A stretch of 64,000 nt of DNA from Chrysomallon squamiferum (GCA_012295275.1 CM022675.1:2053388-2117387), one strand, 5' to 3'; positions 1 through 13,699 are shown, numbered from the stretch's first letter. The notes: a model not told the origin generated them from the letters alone. Program-made: numbers and translations.

Positions 1-485
1 ATAATATCTATCTCAGGACATTTCTTTTTTACTCTATGGAAATAAGAAAACATGTAACATATAGATTAAGTTAACATCGTCATTTATATCGCAGAATAAA
101 TGGCAAAACAAGTGTTCACGATATTCATTCTCACTTCTTGAGTACTGCACCTGTAACAATGTATCCGAATATTTTATGCTAAATTAAACTACTTTCGAGA
201 AAAAAAAAAAGTATGACAAATACTAATGTCTTATAGATATATTTTAAAACTAATTTTTTATTTTGAATAGCGTATACACCATTCATCTGAGAACACAAAT
301 TTGTGTCACAGCCTAACATTAGCAGATATAATATCTATCATAGAGCACTTAGTTGTTACTCTGTGGAAATCAGAAAATATGCAATATCAAGCTTAATTTA
401 ACTTCGTCCTTTATTTTCAAAGTCATTCAGTGCAGTGTCTGAAAGCTCTCACAATCTGTGTAGTAGGTATATTATATCAATAAAA

Positions 486-516
<31 letters not shown>

Positions 517-1500
517 TTAACTTTGAAATTAACACATATGATAGTAAAATCAAAGTATACAGTAGCAGTGTTAGTACTAGAGGCAGATACAATAGTAGTG
601 GAGTTATTAGTAATAGTAGTTGCTGTTCTGGTGGCTATATGCACACTATTGACAACAGTACTGGCTATTTTAGTACTGCTGGTAAAAGTGTTTGGAGTTG
701 AAGTCGTCATTTCAGTATTAGAATTAGTAGTTAGTCATAGTACTGGCAGTATGACAAATTGTAGGAGTAGGATTAGTGGTAGCTGTAGTATTCGAAACAA
801 TTGTTGCAGTAAAAATAACGAAGAAATAGCAACGCATACACAACCATTGAACCCTGTCCGTAGAGCAGTAGACGTGAGATGTCTCGAGGTAAAAATGTTT
901 GTCTGACTCTAACAAAAACTACAAGAATCGATGTGTTATTTATTATCTAAGCACAAATAGGAGACTTACTCTCGTAACACCTGGATGAGTTTAGGTAATC
1001 TTAGCAGGATGTTTTAGTCTGCTGTGTTAATATTTTCGTAAACACAGTTAAAAATATAACTGTAAAGTATCTTCTGCTTCTGTCTTAAAAACACAAAACA
1101 TATATAAATAAAATAAATTGAAACGAAGAAACAAAAAACTAATGGTAATACTAATACTAGTTCTACTTCTAATAATAACATAATATCTATATATATATAT
1201 ATATATAGAGGTGGAAAATGTTCTCAGAGATAGGTGTTTCTTTAACTTAGGAAGTTGGTCGTAACTTATGTACTAAGCTACGGATCGCAATTTAGTTTAT
1301 ACGTACTTGTAGTATTCGCTGGCAGCTATTTTTTATTTACTTATTACAAGATTCTTTATTGGTGTACTATCAAGATACATTTTTTGAAAATGTATATACG
1401 AAACCCACTATTCTTGATATTACTATTGTAACACATTGTAACACATAATTGCAGATGAATTATTTTGTTTGATAGTTAAAACAGAAATGCTGAACTGTAC

Positions 1501-1765
1501 TGTTTCAGAGTTAACAATTGAATGTTGGAATGTTGTGTTTCAGAGTAAAAAATGAAATGTTTAAATATTGTGTGTTTCAGAGTTAAAAATTGAAATGTTG
1601 AAATGTTGTGCATTTAAGAGTTAAAAACAAAATGTTGAAATGTTGTTTCAGAGTTAAAAACAGAATATTGAAATATAGTTTTTCAGATTTAAAAATGAAA
1701 TGTTGAAATGTACATTTCAGAGTTAAAAACAAAATGTTGAAATGTTGTGTTGAAATGTTGTGAAA
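1501..1765 (+). repeat. RhoGAP-acceptor minisatellite, leftmost diverged copy
   Basis: Degenerate units with TTTCAGAGTTAAAAA and GAAATGTTG; no exon follows. Confidence 0.7.
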
Positions 1766-1775
1766 GACAAGTAAT
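1741..1775 (+). pseudogene. Deletion scar where the RhoGAP exon should be
   Basis: In the leftmost copy the acceptor minisatellite runs straight into GTGAAAGACAAG, which in the other copies lies about 140 bp after the RhoGAP stop (20549 and 53219). The whole exon and flanks, roughly 0.5 kb, are gone. A few GTTGAAAT repeat letters are at the junction, so slippage or recombination within the minisatellite is a plausible cause. Confidence 0.65.
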
Positions 1776-2131
1776 GTCAAAACAGAAATGATTACTGTTT
1801 GTAATGTTTCAACACAAAATGATAATTTTATGTTCAGACTATTGATAAGAAAAAAAATTGTGGCATTTGTAATTTTAATATTAATTAATGCAATGTTTCA
1901 GATATGATAACATTTATATTATGTTTCAAATCATATGGTTACATTATTTTTTTAACAAAAATTGTTACATCTAGTTAATGTAATGTCATAGTAGAGCATT
2001 TCAACTAAAAATCATTATTATTAATTGGTGTAATACTTGGATACTAATAAGGAATTTTTATTTAATACTATTTTTCAGCAGATAACAGAAACAGTATGTT
2101 TTTTTTTTTTATAATGTAACATCAGAATACT

Positions 2132-2365
2132 TTAACAAACTGTAGAAATGATGAAACTAATGTAATTGTACAACATTTTAACAAACTGTAGAACTGATGA
2201 AGCTAATGTACTTTTACAACATTGTAACAAACTGTAGAACTGATGAAGCTAATGTAATTTTACAACATTTTAACAAACTGTAGAACTGATGAAGCTAATG
2301 TAATTTTACAACATTTTAACAAACTGTAGAACTGATGAAGCTAATGTAATTTTACAACATTTGAA
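2132..2365 (+). repeat. 46-bp minisatellite
   Basis: About five units of AACAAACTGTAGAACTGATG followed by AAGCTAATGTAATTTTACAA. The copies at 20930-21085 and 53592-53745 have about three units, so copy number varies between duplicates. Confidence 0.85.
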
Positions 2366-4481
2366 CAACCTGGGTGAAGATTAGATTTTAGTGTCTGGAG
2401 TGTTACACAATTTCAAACACAGCAGTTTTTTTCATGCATATAACATAAGCCAAAGATGAAGAGCATTCCACATTTGTTTATCACTGATTGTTGTAACTCT
2501 GTTGTATCAAGAAACTTTTTCTCTTTTAAATCTTTGATATAACTGTTGTAACAGTACACAGTGTCAGCTTGGAGGCTTACAATAATAAAACTTATATAAT
2601 TTGTTCAGATTATTTCAGCAAGTTGCCAAGTGTACACAAACTGAAGAAGCTGATTCCAGTATATATCTGTACAATTAAATTCTCTCAGTATAGTTTCTAT
2701 GATTTCAGATTGTTTTTACTTAGCTTTGCTAATAACAAAATATAATTATAAAATAACAAACTTGAAAACAATCAGTGGCGCCTGACATATTCTCTTTTGT
2801 GGTGACATCAATTTTCAAACTGAATAATAAAACTGGATACTCACTGAAACCAGGAATATTCTCAGCTCTCATATATATATATTCTTTTAGATTAATAAAT
2901 ACTAACTGGCTTTGTCCAGATTGAATGTTGAGATTAATTGTAATAAAGAGAAACTTAACAAACTCTGTGACTCATACTCAGCTCTAATTCATGTTAGTCA
3001 GTTCAGAGATTTTTATTACCTTTTCTTTCTAATTATTACAGTTTTGAAATACTCACTTGCTGTCATCAGAATCGTACTGTATACAATCAAATAGATTTTT
3101 AAAGTTTTTATCTGTATAGATAACATAAACCAAGTATCGTTGATCTATAAGTTTTGTCATACATTTTAGATATATTAATAATAAAAGACTTTCAAAAACT
3201 ATAAATATATGGGCTTTATTTATTTTATTTTTTTTTTCATTTTGTGAGATAAAGATGATGCAGATTATTATTTTTTTTGTATCTGGTGTCAGGATATGAT
3301 GTGACTACAATCATAAAAAAGCCAATTTTACAAACTCTACAAATTATACCAATATGTAGGCATGCAATAAAACTATATCATTCATTTTTATTTATTTATT
3401 ATTTTAAATGTTTTCTTTTACAATTTCTTTTAAATTTACACTCCATTATAATTATAGGCAGGGTTTTCAGAAACTGCATATTTTACATTGAACTGTATGA
3501 TATAAAATGTCAAATGCAAATTTGAATATTTGTAAAATGCTGCATGTCCATTCATTAAATGTATATTTCTTTTAATTATGATTTGCATGTATAATGTATG
3601 TATGGTTTATTATTATCATCAGCATGATAATATATGAAGTTATGCATGACGATCAGTATGTTGTATGTTGATATGTATATCTGTGTGTATGTCGATTATT
3701 TTATATGATTGTTAACATAGATAAAATAGATTTAAAATAAATAAAATATAAAACAAACATACAAAGAATAAATACATATTTCCTTCTGTGATGTTGAGAA
3801 AAATCAAAATATAAGCCAGTAATTGCTAAGAAAAACAAAAAAAAAAAATTATAATAAGAAAATAAATTAAAATGTATATTTATTATAATGACAAATAATG
3901 AAATTAAATAAATGAATAAATCAGAGGAAAAATATCCAGGATATCACAGTTTAGTTATTTAATAACAAAAATAAAATAACTATACTTTTTTACTTGAAGT
4001 ATTATTAGTTTTCATATCAGGAAATTCTCAACGTTTGTCATCCAAGTTCTGCTAAGTCAACTATCACAGCCTGCTTGTCACCTGTCTACTTAAACTAGAT
4101 ATAACTTTTATATTTAAATGTAGCCTGCATCACATTTTTATATAAACAAGACATTACATACCAGTTTTCTTCACAGTATTTGAATATGAAACTGATGAGC
4201 AGTAAGAAATATAGCAATTACAACACAATTGTCTAGTAGTTTTATTTTTGTATTATGTTTTTAAATTTTTTAATTTTACTGTGTAGCATTAATTAACAAT
4301 GTATTTTATAATTTTTTTTTAATTTTTTTTTTGTTTTGTTTTGTTATTATTAGTATTTTCTTAGATATACAGTGCATCAGATATATACATCATTATAAGA
4401 TATTTTTATGCCAGCCTGCACTTTTATATTTTATAGGCAGCACATATGAAAACAACAGATTATTATTATTACTACTACTAC

Positions 4482-4539
<58 letters not shown>

Positions 4540-4576
4540 TATATATTTATATTATTATTATTATTATTATTATTGT

Positions 4577-4613
<37 letters not shown>

Positions 4614-4880
4614 ATTATATTTATTTGTTTATTTATTTATTTACTTTATTTTATTATTTTTATTTATTTTATTATTGTTTGTTTCAGAATTTTACAATTC
4701 GGGAAAGAACTCCATTAATACAGAGGTATTATAATGAAGTTTTAATAATTTCTGAAATTAGCAATGTCCTTTTCTAATAAACTGTGAAACCTGATTATAT
4801 TAACATTTTATTTTTAAAATATCAGTAAAAGTATTTACATTAGTGTTAATATGGATGTTTCATCTGATATCAAGATTTGT

Positions 4881-5075
4881 TTCAAACTAGACTGGTACAT
4901 GATGCTGTTAAGAAGAGTTGTTTACAGCTAGACTGGTACATAACAATGTTAACAAGCTTTTATTTTCACTTAGACTGGTATATACACTGTTCACAATATT
5001 TGTGTACAACTAGACTGATACATACTACTATTAACATGTTTCATTCTTTATTCACAAGTGGACTGCTACATCTGA
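4881..5075 (+). repeat. About 42-bp diverged tandem repeat
   Basis: Units begin AGACTGGTACAT and carry a TTTACAGCT or TTCACTT end. Counterparts at about 23670-23915 and 56330-56575 have an extra unit. Open frames across it are short and shared only through the repeat, so it is not called coding. Confidence 0.75.
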
Positions 5076-5417
5076 CAGTTCTGGATGTATTATGTTAAAC
5101 AATAATGTAAGTCAACTTGTTTGTGTCACTGCAGTGTAACTTATTCTCTGTTTCATATTTTCAGTATTCTTTTGTATAACTTTTTGAAATGAATATATTT
5201 ACAAAAGTACTTATGACTGTTTTTGTTATTCTTGTTGCACTTTTGATCGTTAGATAAGAGAAAGAAAAAAAGATCTGTATAATTTCACACATACAGTCCT
5301 TTTGAAAAACAGCAAAGCACAATATTGATAGAATATAAACATGCTTCACAATGCTAAATTAAATGACATCTTTATTTTCATATTTGACTATAACGTGACA
5401 TTTTTATTTTATTTTAT

Positions 5418-5491
<74 letters not shown>

Positions 5492-6691
5492 TAAATAAAA
5501 ACAAAAACCCTGTCTGATATGGATCCTTTCTCTGCAGGAGTTAGGATGATGAAGTGAAGTTGTCAGATAAGTGGTGTGTGCACTACACAGAGTAATACGT
5601 TAATTCTTGAGTACATCTATCCACTCGTCATATTTCTTTGATTTCTTTGGAGAGAAAAGTTTAGAAAAGGTGCGTTAGTTCTTTCATCCACATCATATAG
5701 CTCTCTATTTTGTGTGAAAACAATCTGAGAGAGAAAAGTGAAGTTTAAAAACAATTTAACAAAAAATGAAAAAGGCTGAAGTAGTTTTGTTTAGAGCTGC
5801 ATTAGACGTGGACTGTGAGTTCTGGGTGGAGCACAGACAGATTTCATCTACTAGTAATTTTGTGCTTTGCTAAAATGTCCACTATTGTTTAATTTAACTT
5901 CATCACTCATAATGACAGGATCTGTAAAGGAAAAAGTGTAGGCACAAACACAAACACCCATACACGCACACACACATGCACATACACACACACGCATACG
6001 CACACACAACAACATGACACAACAGAAACATTGTAGGAAGAAACGAAGTTATTTCCCTTTTTTTTTTTTTTGTCTAATTTCTCTTTGTAGAATAGAGATA
6101 CTGGCTATAAATGACACAAAGGTCAGGTAGAAGGAACGAAGCTGTCTCTTTCTTGTTTTTACTTTTCGGGACATTTTCATTAATTTCTATAATTCTGGCT
6201 GGTGAAAGAGAATTACTGGCAATAAATATCACAGAATGATGAAATAAATCATATTTAAATGTTTGTACATAGTTAAAATGACCTACTACTACTGTTATTA
6301 TTATTAAATTGTTTCTTGTCTTTTCCTGCTTGTTCTGTCTTTTTTCTCCTCTCTGATGTGTTTCTGAATGCACGCATTCGTTCACTGATGACATCTATAC
6401 TGAAAAGTCTTCTGCAAGTGTGTTTTCATCCATTTCCATGAAGTGAAGCTTATTTTAGTGAATGGCAATATTTAATCATTAGACAATTATTGTTTGTACT
6501 AAATGAATTCAAAATCAAAACTAAAAAAAAGAGAAAAGTGATAAATAGATTTTGTAAAATGAGCATGAACTGGTAACGGTATGGTAAAATGTGGGCAATC
6601 ACTCTTCACATTAAATATTTCTAAGAATACTGACATTTCCCCTTAGATATTACCATCAAGATACAGAAGTGACTAGACAAGATGCACCAAG

Positions 6692-6825
6692 TTAAACGGA
6701 TAGGACAGTACTGTGTGAGAAAACACAATAGAATCGCTGACAAATAGAGATTTCTTGCAGTCCGGATTTTCGACTGGTCGCGCTTTCACGCGATATCGTT
6801 TCTGCCAAACTGAATGAACTCACAG
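6692..6825 (-). CDS. Possible short terminal exon, leftmost copy
   Basis: Counterpart of 25512-25645: same acceptor, frame, length and stop, with one visible substitution (SRQSG to SRKSG). Function unknown. Confidence 0.18.
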
Positions 6826-7058
6826 CTGAAGATACAAAGAAAACACGAAGACTGGTTTAGAATTTCAATCATTTTTTGTATTATTAAAAGTAATTCAGAA
6901 GAAATATATTTCCACCTTATAAAATAGCCGAGAACGGTTTAGGAACAGTTTCGAAATAGGAGAATGTACACTTAAGTCAAAACTTCAGAATGTATAAGTT
7001 CATCAACATAAAGTGAATATTTGTTATATTTATTTATTTTATAGTACATCGACATTAC

Positions 7059-7212
7059 CTGGCTTAATATCGTCAATTTTATCTGGCACCGTCGAGGTCA
7101 AATCTGAAAATAATGAAACGAATTTTATAAATATGTTTGTCTTACTTGCAAAACGTTAAAAATGATAACTAACGTATTACAATTATGATGAAGATGATGG
7201 TGATAATAATAA

Positions 7213-7276
<64 letters not shown>

Positions 7277-7496
7277 TTTTGCTGCAACTGCTATTACTAT
7301 TATTTTGATTATTATTAAATAAAATATGAGAAAAAAAATCTACATTTTCTTACTTGTAGTAAACCCAAATGTAAGTTCTTCATCTAAAGATACAGCTGCT
7401 GATTCTGAAATTGAAGACCCGTCTTTGAGGTTGATGTTGAACTGGACAAGCGAGGAGTCTGTTGAGTTGACTGTGTTTGTGATATTCTGTCCGTTT
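7059..7496 (-). CDS. Partial duplicate of ZP-SRCR exons 6 and 7, leftmost copy
   Basis: Exon 6-like 7496-7354 and exon 7-like 7103-7059 have the same lengths, protein and splice sites as the pair at 25876-26291. The ATT microsatellite between the two exons is longer here. Confidence 0.58.
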
Positions 7497-9251
7497 CTGC
7501 AGAATAACATTACAAATAAACACACGTAAAACATAATATCGTAAACAAGATTAATATTCACACTTTCAATATATGCATTTTCTTCTTCACCATAACCGAT
7601 GGTTTTATTTCTTGGCATCTGAGGTCAGTTCATAAAATGTACGTCTGTCATACGTTTTCAAATATTAGCTGCATATTAATAATTAACGTTTATAACGTGT
7701 TAATATAAACAATTTTCTGCTAATGAACTAGTAAATAAAACTAAATGATAAAACACAAAGATATATATACATACTGCTTAAATTACGTTCAATACTATTT
7801 TAATTACTGCTTTGTACACAGAAAAAATGCAATCTGTTTTTTCTTAAGGCTTTTTCTGAGAGTAAAATGTCGCAAAAAAAAAAAAAAAAACAAAATCTAT
7901 TTTATTTAAAGAAATTACAATTATAAGGAGCTGTGATCTTTTATATTAGTCTAACCTGAAATTAATAAACATGTATAACTTTTCGGTGTTAAAAGTTCTA
8001 TTCCTAAAAGTCCAACCAGACTGAGTCCCCATGTGTGGCACGACTCAGTCTACTAGAAACAGACATTTTATTTCTTTTTAAAACATTTATCACAATTAAA
8101 TTTCCTGTGAATTTGAAACTGATGAACCGTGTAACAGTTCCTCTACACGTCTAGAACAGACTGTGATAGAGAGCAATACATACATTAATAATATGACACC
8201 ACGAGTCTATACATATAAATAAACCACACACACACACGCACGCGCACACACACACACGCACGCACGCACACACACACAGAAGTATATGTGTACTGTAAAT
8301 CCATGCCTGAATATTGAAAACTATATGGACAATTCCATTGCCCAAGGAACAAAAGGAGAAACCTTACATACAATAATGAAGATTATTTTTACTGCTTATT
8401 TTTACTTTGTCAATCTGAAGACGCGTCATGTAATTTTACTACTACAGACAACACAAAACAGGAGTATTAAGAATATTAAAACACTGACACTAAACTGGCT
8501 TTGGCAGTTGATTTCACTCAGTTTATAATGTCACAGCATCTGTTTAAAAAATAAGTCAGTTTAAGGTAATTCTTGGAAATAGCTAACTAAATACTGGATT
8601 TAAAACAATGAGCCAGTCCATCATAAAACAAAAAAAAAATTAAAAAAATCTAAATTGTGAGAAGATAATCATGTACTTTCTAACTCTTATTACCAGCCAA
8701 GGCAAAGTTAAAAAATACATCAATTTTTGTTATGTCTACTTGAGAGAGAGCAGGACACTTTAGCATTCATATAAATCAGGACATTTTTTACTACCACCGA
8801 CTTATTTATTTACCATTTGTGAACAGAAAATGGTTTCACCAAACACAGTGAGGTCACCTGCAGCACAATGACGTTTTTACCCACAATTCTTCAGTTTTTA
8901 AAGAAAAAATGTACACCACGTTCATGAGGGAACGTGTTCAAAATAAATAAAGTTTGTGTATTCAACCTTTTCAGACTGGTCTCAAAAATTGTCATTTCAA
9001 GCCCAAGAAGAGCACAGAGTATTGCAAAGTAATTACAGATTTTATAATAAAATGGAGATTAATAACAGACAAAAAAAAAAAAAAAAAAACAGACATGTGT
9101 AGACAGAAGAGTAAAGAAACAGAAGATGGCAGAACGCGGAGCATGTTGAGAGCAGTGAGAAGAGCAGAGACAATACAACTGGATGCGTTCAAATGTGACA
9201 AATCCGTGGATAAAAGCGATCACTAATGAGCATTCACATTTCCACATACTC

Positions 9252-9612
9252 CTAAATTACGAAAACTGCAAGCACGCACAAAATCAAGTTTATGGCCATG
9301 ACTGACATGGATGACTTAGCGGAAGTGACTTGAGATGTCTGAAACACTGATTGAGATGAAACAATTTCAAAAGTAGTAGAAGATGCATCAACTAATGATC
9401 TACGCGTTTTCATTTCTTCCTTATTACCCCTGTTTATGGAACACTTCTATACTATACGTGCCAGTATCAAGACGAAATACAAAGTGCTCATTGGCAGCAA
9501 TATCAAGCAGGCTTCTTACAGTATTCATGTGACATATTGCCTTGCCGCACTCAACTTTAATGGCACCTGATAATTTTGCACATTCCAAATACTCTATCAC
9601 AGGAAACGATCC
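9252..9612 (-). CDS. ZP C-terminal exon pair in the leftmost copy
   Basis: Two adjoining pieces. The frame 9612-9520 ends AIKVECGKAICHMNT before a GTAAGA donor; the A-hydrophobic-x-x-E-C-x4-C spacing matches AVSTECSVKVCPPGQ in gene 2 exon 17, and both end in phase 0. A 73-bp intron-like gap follows, then a TATAG acceptor and the exon 9446-9252, which matches the copy at 28053-28247 (furin-type KTRRS, hydrophobic end). Spliced, the junction reads AICHMNT-KCSINRG, similar in Cys layout to gene 2. No further upstream exons were recognised, so it may be a partial duplicate or relic. Confidence 0.38.
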
Positions 9613-9759
9613 TCACTTCAGTGAAACCTGTACTCATTTGGTCTGATGCCACATTTTAAAATCCGATAGAGATACACGACTTGAGACCCTCGAAGAGAAA
9701 AGCTTTTTGCGGATGCCCCACACATGAGAGGAATTGATCGGATCCGCTTCAGTGTATCA

Positions 9760-9971
9760 GTATATCTATATCTATCCATCTATATCTATATCTATCCAAC
9801 TATATCTATATCTATCCATCTATATCTATATCTATATCTATATCTATATCTATATCTATATCTATCCATCTATATCTATATCTATCCAACTATATCTGTA
9901 TCTATATCTATATCTATATCTATATCTATATCTATCCATCTATATCTATATCTATATCTATCCATCTATAT
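9760..9971 (+). repeat. TATCTA hexanucleotide array with CCATC and CCAAC interruptions
   Basis: Long imperfect array; the counterpart at 28560-28631 is only about a third as long, showing instability. Confidence 0.9.
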
Positions 9972-10976
9972 TTATGCGTTAATTTATTAGTTGACATCAA
10001 ATGTCAAAATGTTGTACACACTTAACCGAAATTTATATAAGAAACATTGTTTTGCTTTGGCATACTTAAAAGTGTTTATGTGGCAGTATTGATAAACGAT
10101 GTAATAAAATCTGATATGCTAATACCTTATTATTCCATTGTTTTGGCGACCTCCATTAGTCAGAACAAAATAAGACAATGACACAATGCAGTGATATCAG
10201 TTCAAACACTCGTTTTACATCTTTATAACAAGAGTTTGTTCTGACTCAAGAAGACTTTTGTAGTGAAAACATAGACGACATATGCTGTGACATCACTACT
10301 ACAGAGTGATATCTATATATATTAAACTGTACCATTTGTTTTACACTCAGTTACGACTAGCCTGCAGAAAGCAGGTTTAACATAATTTAAAATAATACCG
10401 AGCATGTTTACTTTCTTAATATCTCCACAGGGACACTTTAAGTATAAGAAATAAAGTAAAGTAAAGTAAAGTAAAGTAAAGTAAAATTAAATAAATAAAA
10501 ATAAAACTAACAAACAAATAAATAAATAAATAAAATAAATGAGATAGATAAAAGAAAATAATAATAATAATAATGTTAAAAATGATAGGGTTTAATCCGT
10601 ATATTAAAAAAAAAAAAAAGAAAAAAATGATTTCTGAAGGTTAATTGCCTGTTATAAAATATAGTACAATATCATGTAATACAATGAAATAGCATGTTAA
10701 TTTAACTTTGAGGTTTATGTCACAGCAGTAGCAACAATAACAACAACAACATAAGTAAAACTCAATAAACTCAATATTAAAACAGCTGATATGTGTTTTG
10801 TTATATAGAGAATTTACATATAAACATTTGATAACGTCAGACGCATGATAATGTACAAACAACACAAACATATTAACTGAAGTAAAGTAACGTGAACCTA
10901 CCTTGTTTCTTGTAACACTCAGAAAAAAAGCTTTGTCCTTACTTACACAGAATAAAACATAAAACTGCATCTCACG

Positions 10977-11176
10977 NNNNNNNNNNNNNNNNNNNNNNNN
11001 NNNNNNNNNNNNNNNNNNNNNNNNNNNNNNNNNNNNNNNNNNNNNNNNNNNNNNNNNNNNNNNNNNNNNNNNNNNNNNNNNNNNNNNNNNNNNNNNNNNN
11101 NNNNNNNNNNNNNNNNNNNNNNNNNNNNNNNNNNNNNNNNNNNNNNNNNNNNNNNNNNNNNNNNNNNNNNNNNNNN
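10977..11176. other. Assembly gap of exactly 200 N
   Basis: The left flank matches position 29634 of the central unit and the right flank matches 43817. If the array is collinear, about 14.2 kb is missing, including exons 3-19 of gene 1. The N count is therefore likely a placeholder. Confidence 0.95.
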
Positions 11177-11187
11177 ATTGAAGTTAC

Positions 11188-11709
11188 CCACACTTGACAT
11201 ATTAGAATTACAATACTGACTTGTCTCCAGCTCACAGTTGTAGCCAGTGTAGTCATTTCCACAGTCACAGGTGCCGTCATTTTGACAAGTTTTATTATTA
11301 GCACAATCCTGACCCTGTCGTCTGCAGTCGAAGTATTCTTCACCTGTAAAACAACATTTTTAACATAGGATAACTTTCATGACTGAAAATTGTTATTGAA
11401 TAAAAGAAAGAAAAAAATACATATGTGACAGATTTTACTTTAAATTGCAATAGAGGTAGGAGGAATAGTAGTAATAATAATAATAATAATAATAAAATAG
11501 AAGAGAATAGACGTTAGGAAGAATAATGTGGAGATAACCAGTAAACATGACAACTGTTGTGACCAGTATGAAATAAAGAAAGCAGCATATCGAAATTATA
11601 GTCATCCAAATTTTTGTTTCAAATTTTATTTATTTATTTATTTAGAAATATTAATCATTATTTTACTTTTATTAATCAGTATTATATAGGTTTTTTCACT
11701 GTTCAGATG

Positions 11710-11754
<45 letters not shown>

Positions 11755-12046
11755 GCGTATTTAATTACTGAAGTCGTCTTGTTCTTAACCCTATTTCACC
11801 ATGTAAACCAAAAAATATATATCATCATTTAAAGGAATTCTTTCTAAAATATTAATGTTATAATTTGAATGATGTATTTGTTTTTAATATTTTGTTCCAC
11901 TGTGTGAACTATCTATTTTCAAATTCCCCTTCTTTTTGTGACAACAGACACATACAATATTTCTATAAAGAAACAGAGACGAAAATAAAGTTACCTCGAG
12001 TGATGGAACAACTTAGCAGTAGCAGATAGACGAAAGATATCCACAT
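11188..12046 (-). CDS. Gene 1, 5' end: signal peptide and first EGF exon, cut by the N gap
   Basis: Exon 1 is 12046-11995, with the same signal peptide as gene 2, and exon 2 (EGF) is 11343-11188. The visible EGF residues match gene 2, with the Cys pattern YFDCRRQGQDCANNKTCQND and then TCDCGNDYTGYNCELE. Only 11 bp follow the exon 2 donor before the N gap. By alignment with gene 2, exons 3-19 would occupy the 14.2 kb missing between unit positions 29635 and 43816. Whether this is a separate gene or a second haplotype of gene 2 cannot be settled from the sequence; the two copies are nearly identical here. Confidence 0.75.
11713..11751 (+). repeat. (TA)n in intron 1 of gene 1
   Basis: Counterparts: gene 2 44346-44406 and gene 3 63137-63175. 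Length differs in all three. Confidence 0.93.
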
Positions 12047-12768
12047 ATTTACTTTATACTGAAAAGAAGATTAAATAAATAAACAAACAAAAAAAACAAA
12101 ACAACTAATAAATTAAAAATAAATAAATAAATAAATACCTATGATGTTATATTTTATGAATAGTATTGTGTATGCTTATGTGTGTCTGTGTGTACCTGTC
12201 AAATATAGGTGATAATCAAACATACGTCATAAAACAATAGAGTATTAACACAATCATTAACTGTTATGAATCACATTTTTTTCTTAAAATCGTAGTTTTA
12301 TGTGTTGTACACAGCAATATGCATTACTACATACGTACTTACAGACATACATACATAAACAAAAAATAGTACACACAAATCTGGAGAATTGGCGCAGACT
12401 GACCCCTTACCAAATTTTCTAATTTGACTGCTATGTAATAGCTGGTACAGTCACTGTTCAAGTTAAACAAGCCGAGTTGCAGTGGTGAGTGTATGGACCA
12501 ATCGAGAAATCAAAGTTAATAGAGCTTCTCAGTTGGTGTTTTATGATCAGATAGTTAGTTTTTAAAATAGCTTTTAAGATGATTTGCATACGTTTGCTAT
12601 TTCATGAGGTAAATCAGAACCCATAAATGAGATTAAATCCGATGAAAAAGACGCCAGATGATCTTGGATTCACTTCACGAATATACAGTAACGTGAAAAT
12701 ATCATTACACTACAACATGCACATTTACAGATGTCCTTGCATACGCACGTCCTGAAACTGTACAAACA

Positions 12769-13525
12769 CATTGACTGAAGTAATGTACATATGTATTTAC
12801 AGAAAGTGGACATAAACAAGTTATCATACAAATTACATTGACTGAAGTAATGTATATATGCATTTAGAGAAAGTGGACACTAAAGAAATTATACAAATTA
12901 CATTGACTGAAGTAATGTACACATGTATATTTACAGAAAGTGGACACTAAAGAAGTAATACAAATTACATTGACTGAAGTAATGTATATATGTATTTAGA
13001 GAAAGTGGACACTAAATAAGTTATACAAATTACATTGACTGAAGTAATGTACATGAATATTTACAGAAAGTGTACACTAAAGTAATTTTACAAATTACAT
13101 TTACTGAAGTAATATACCCATGTATTTACAGAAAGTGGACACTAAATAAGTTATACAAATTACATTGACTGAAGTAATGTACATATATATTTAGAGAAAG
13201 TGTACACTAAAGTAATTTTACAAATTACATTTACTGAAGTAATATACCCATGTATTTACAGAAAGTGGACACTAAATAAGTTATACAAATTACATTGACT
13301 GAAGTAATGTACATATATATTTAGAGAAAGTGTACACTAAAGTAATTTTACAAATTACATTTACTGAAGTAATATACCCATGTATTTACAGAAAGTGGAC
13401 ACTAAATAAGTTATACAAATTACATTAACTAAAGTAATGTACATATGTATTTACAGAAAGTTAACACTAAAGAAGTTATACAAATTACATTAACTAAAGT
13501 AATGTACATGTGTATTTACATAAGT
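12769..13525 (+). repeat. 62-65 bp minisatellite in the 5' flank of gene 1
   Basis: About 11-12 units with the core ACATTGACTGAAGTAATGTA and a second block TTTACAGAAAGTGGACACTA. It lies 0.7-1.5 kb upstream of the signal-peptide exon. The second copy is at 45420-46165 with a slightly different unit order. Confidence 0.85.
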
Positions 13526-13699
13526 TTTAAATTTCACTCACAAAATATCACCTGCTTTTATTGTAAAATATTAATGCAATCAGGAAATTAAAACACACAC
13601 ACACACAGACAGAGAGACACACACACACACACACAAACACAATCACACACAGAACACTACCCAACAAACAGCAAGCCATTCACGACCAGTGAAGCATTT

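Larger units (their letters stand above)
1..6691. other. Non-coding stretch of the leftmost block
   Basis: Contains R2, R1, a TA microsatellite near 1183, the diverged acceptor minisatellite, the RhoGAP deletion scar, the 46-bp and 42-bp minisatellites, ATT and ATA arrays (4455-4683 and 5420-5482), and a CA-rich stretch near 5940-6010. Apart from the deleted RhoGAP exon no coding exon was recognised. Confidence 0.6.
1..10976 (+). repeat. Leftmost duplicated block, related to 17.7-29.6 kb
   Basis: Collinear with about 17672-29634 but more diverged than the 11.2/43.8 kb pair. It lacks the region matching 17.9-18.6 kb (with the SINE-like element) and the RhoGAP exon. It ends at the N gap in sequence identical to 29623-29634. 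Confidence 0.9.

Noticed and set aside
3277-3525. Hydrophobic 82-residue frame that could be a small membrane protein
   Set aside because: AT-rich sequence gives such frames readily, and stops or shifts break it in the counterpart near 22.05-22.3 kb.
4446-4718. 90-residue Tyr/Ile/Val frame before a TTTGTTTCAG acceptor
   Set aside because: Repeat-encoded; the frame after the acceptor is interrupted in the copies near 23.5 and 56.1 kb.
9520-9612. Resemblance of the readthrough frame here (IKVECGK, then RSLLDIAANE) to bacterial HPr proteins
   Set aside because: Similarity is only a loose hydrophobic pattern, the His-containing N-terminal motif is absent, and the frame is broken in the other copy. 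The ZP-C end interpretation explains the Cys spacing and the donor better.
12769-13525. Regularly spaced repeats that could suggest a CRISPR array
   Set aside because: Units are contiguous 62-65 bp tandem copies with no unique spacers, in a eukaryotic genome.
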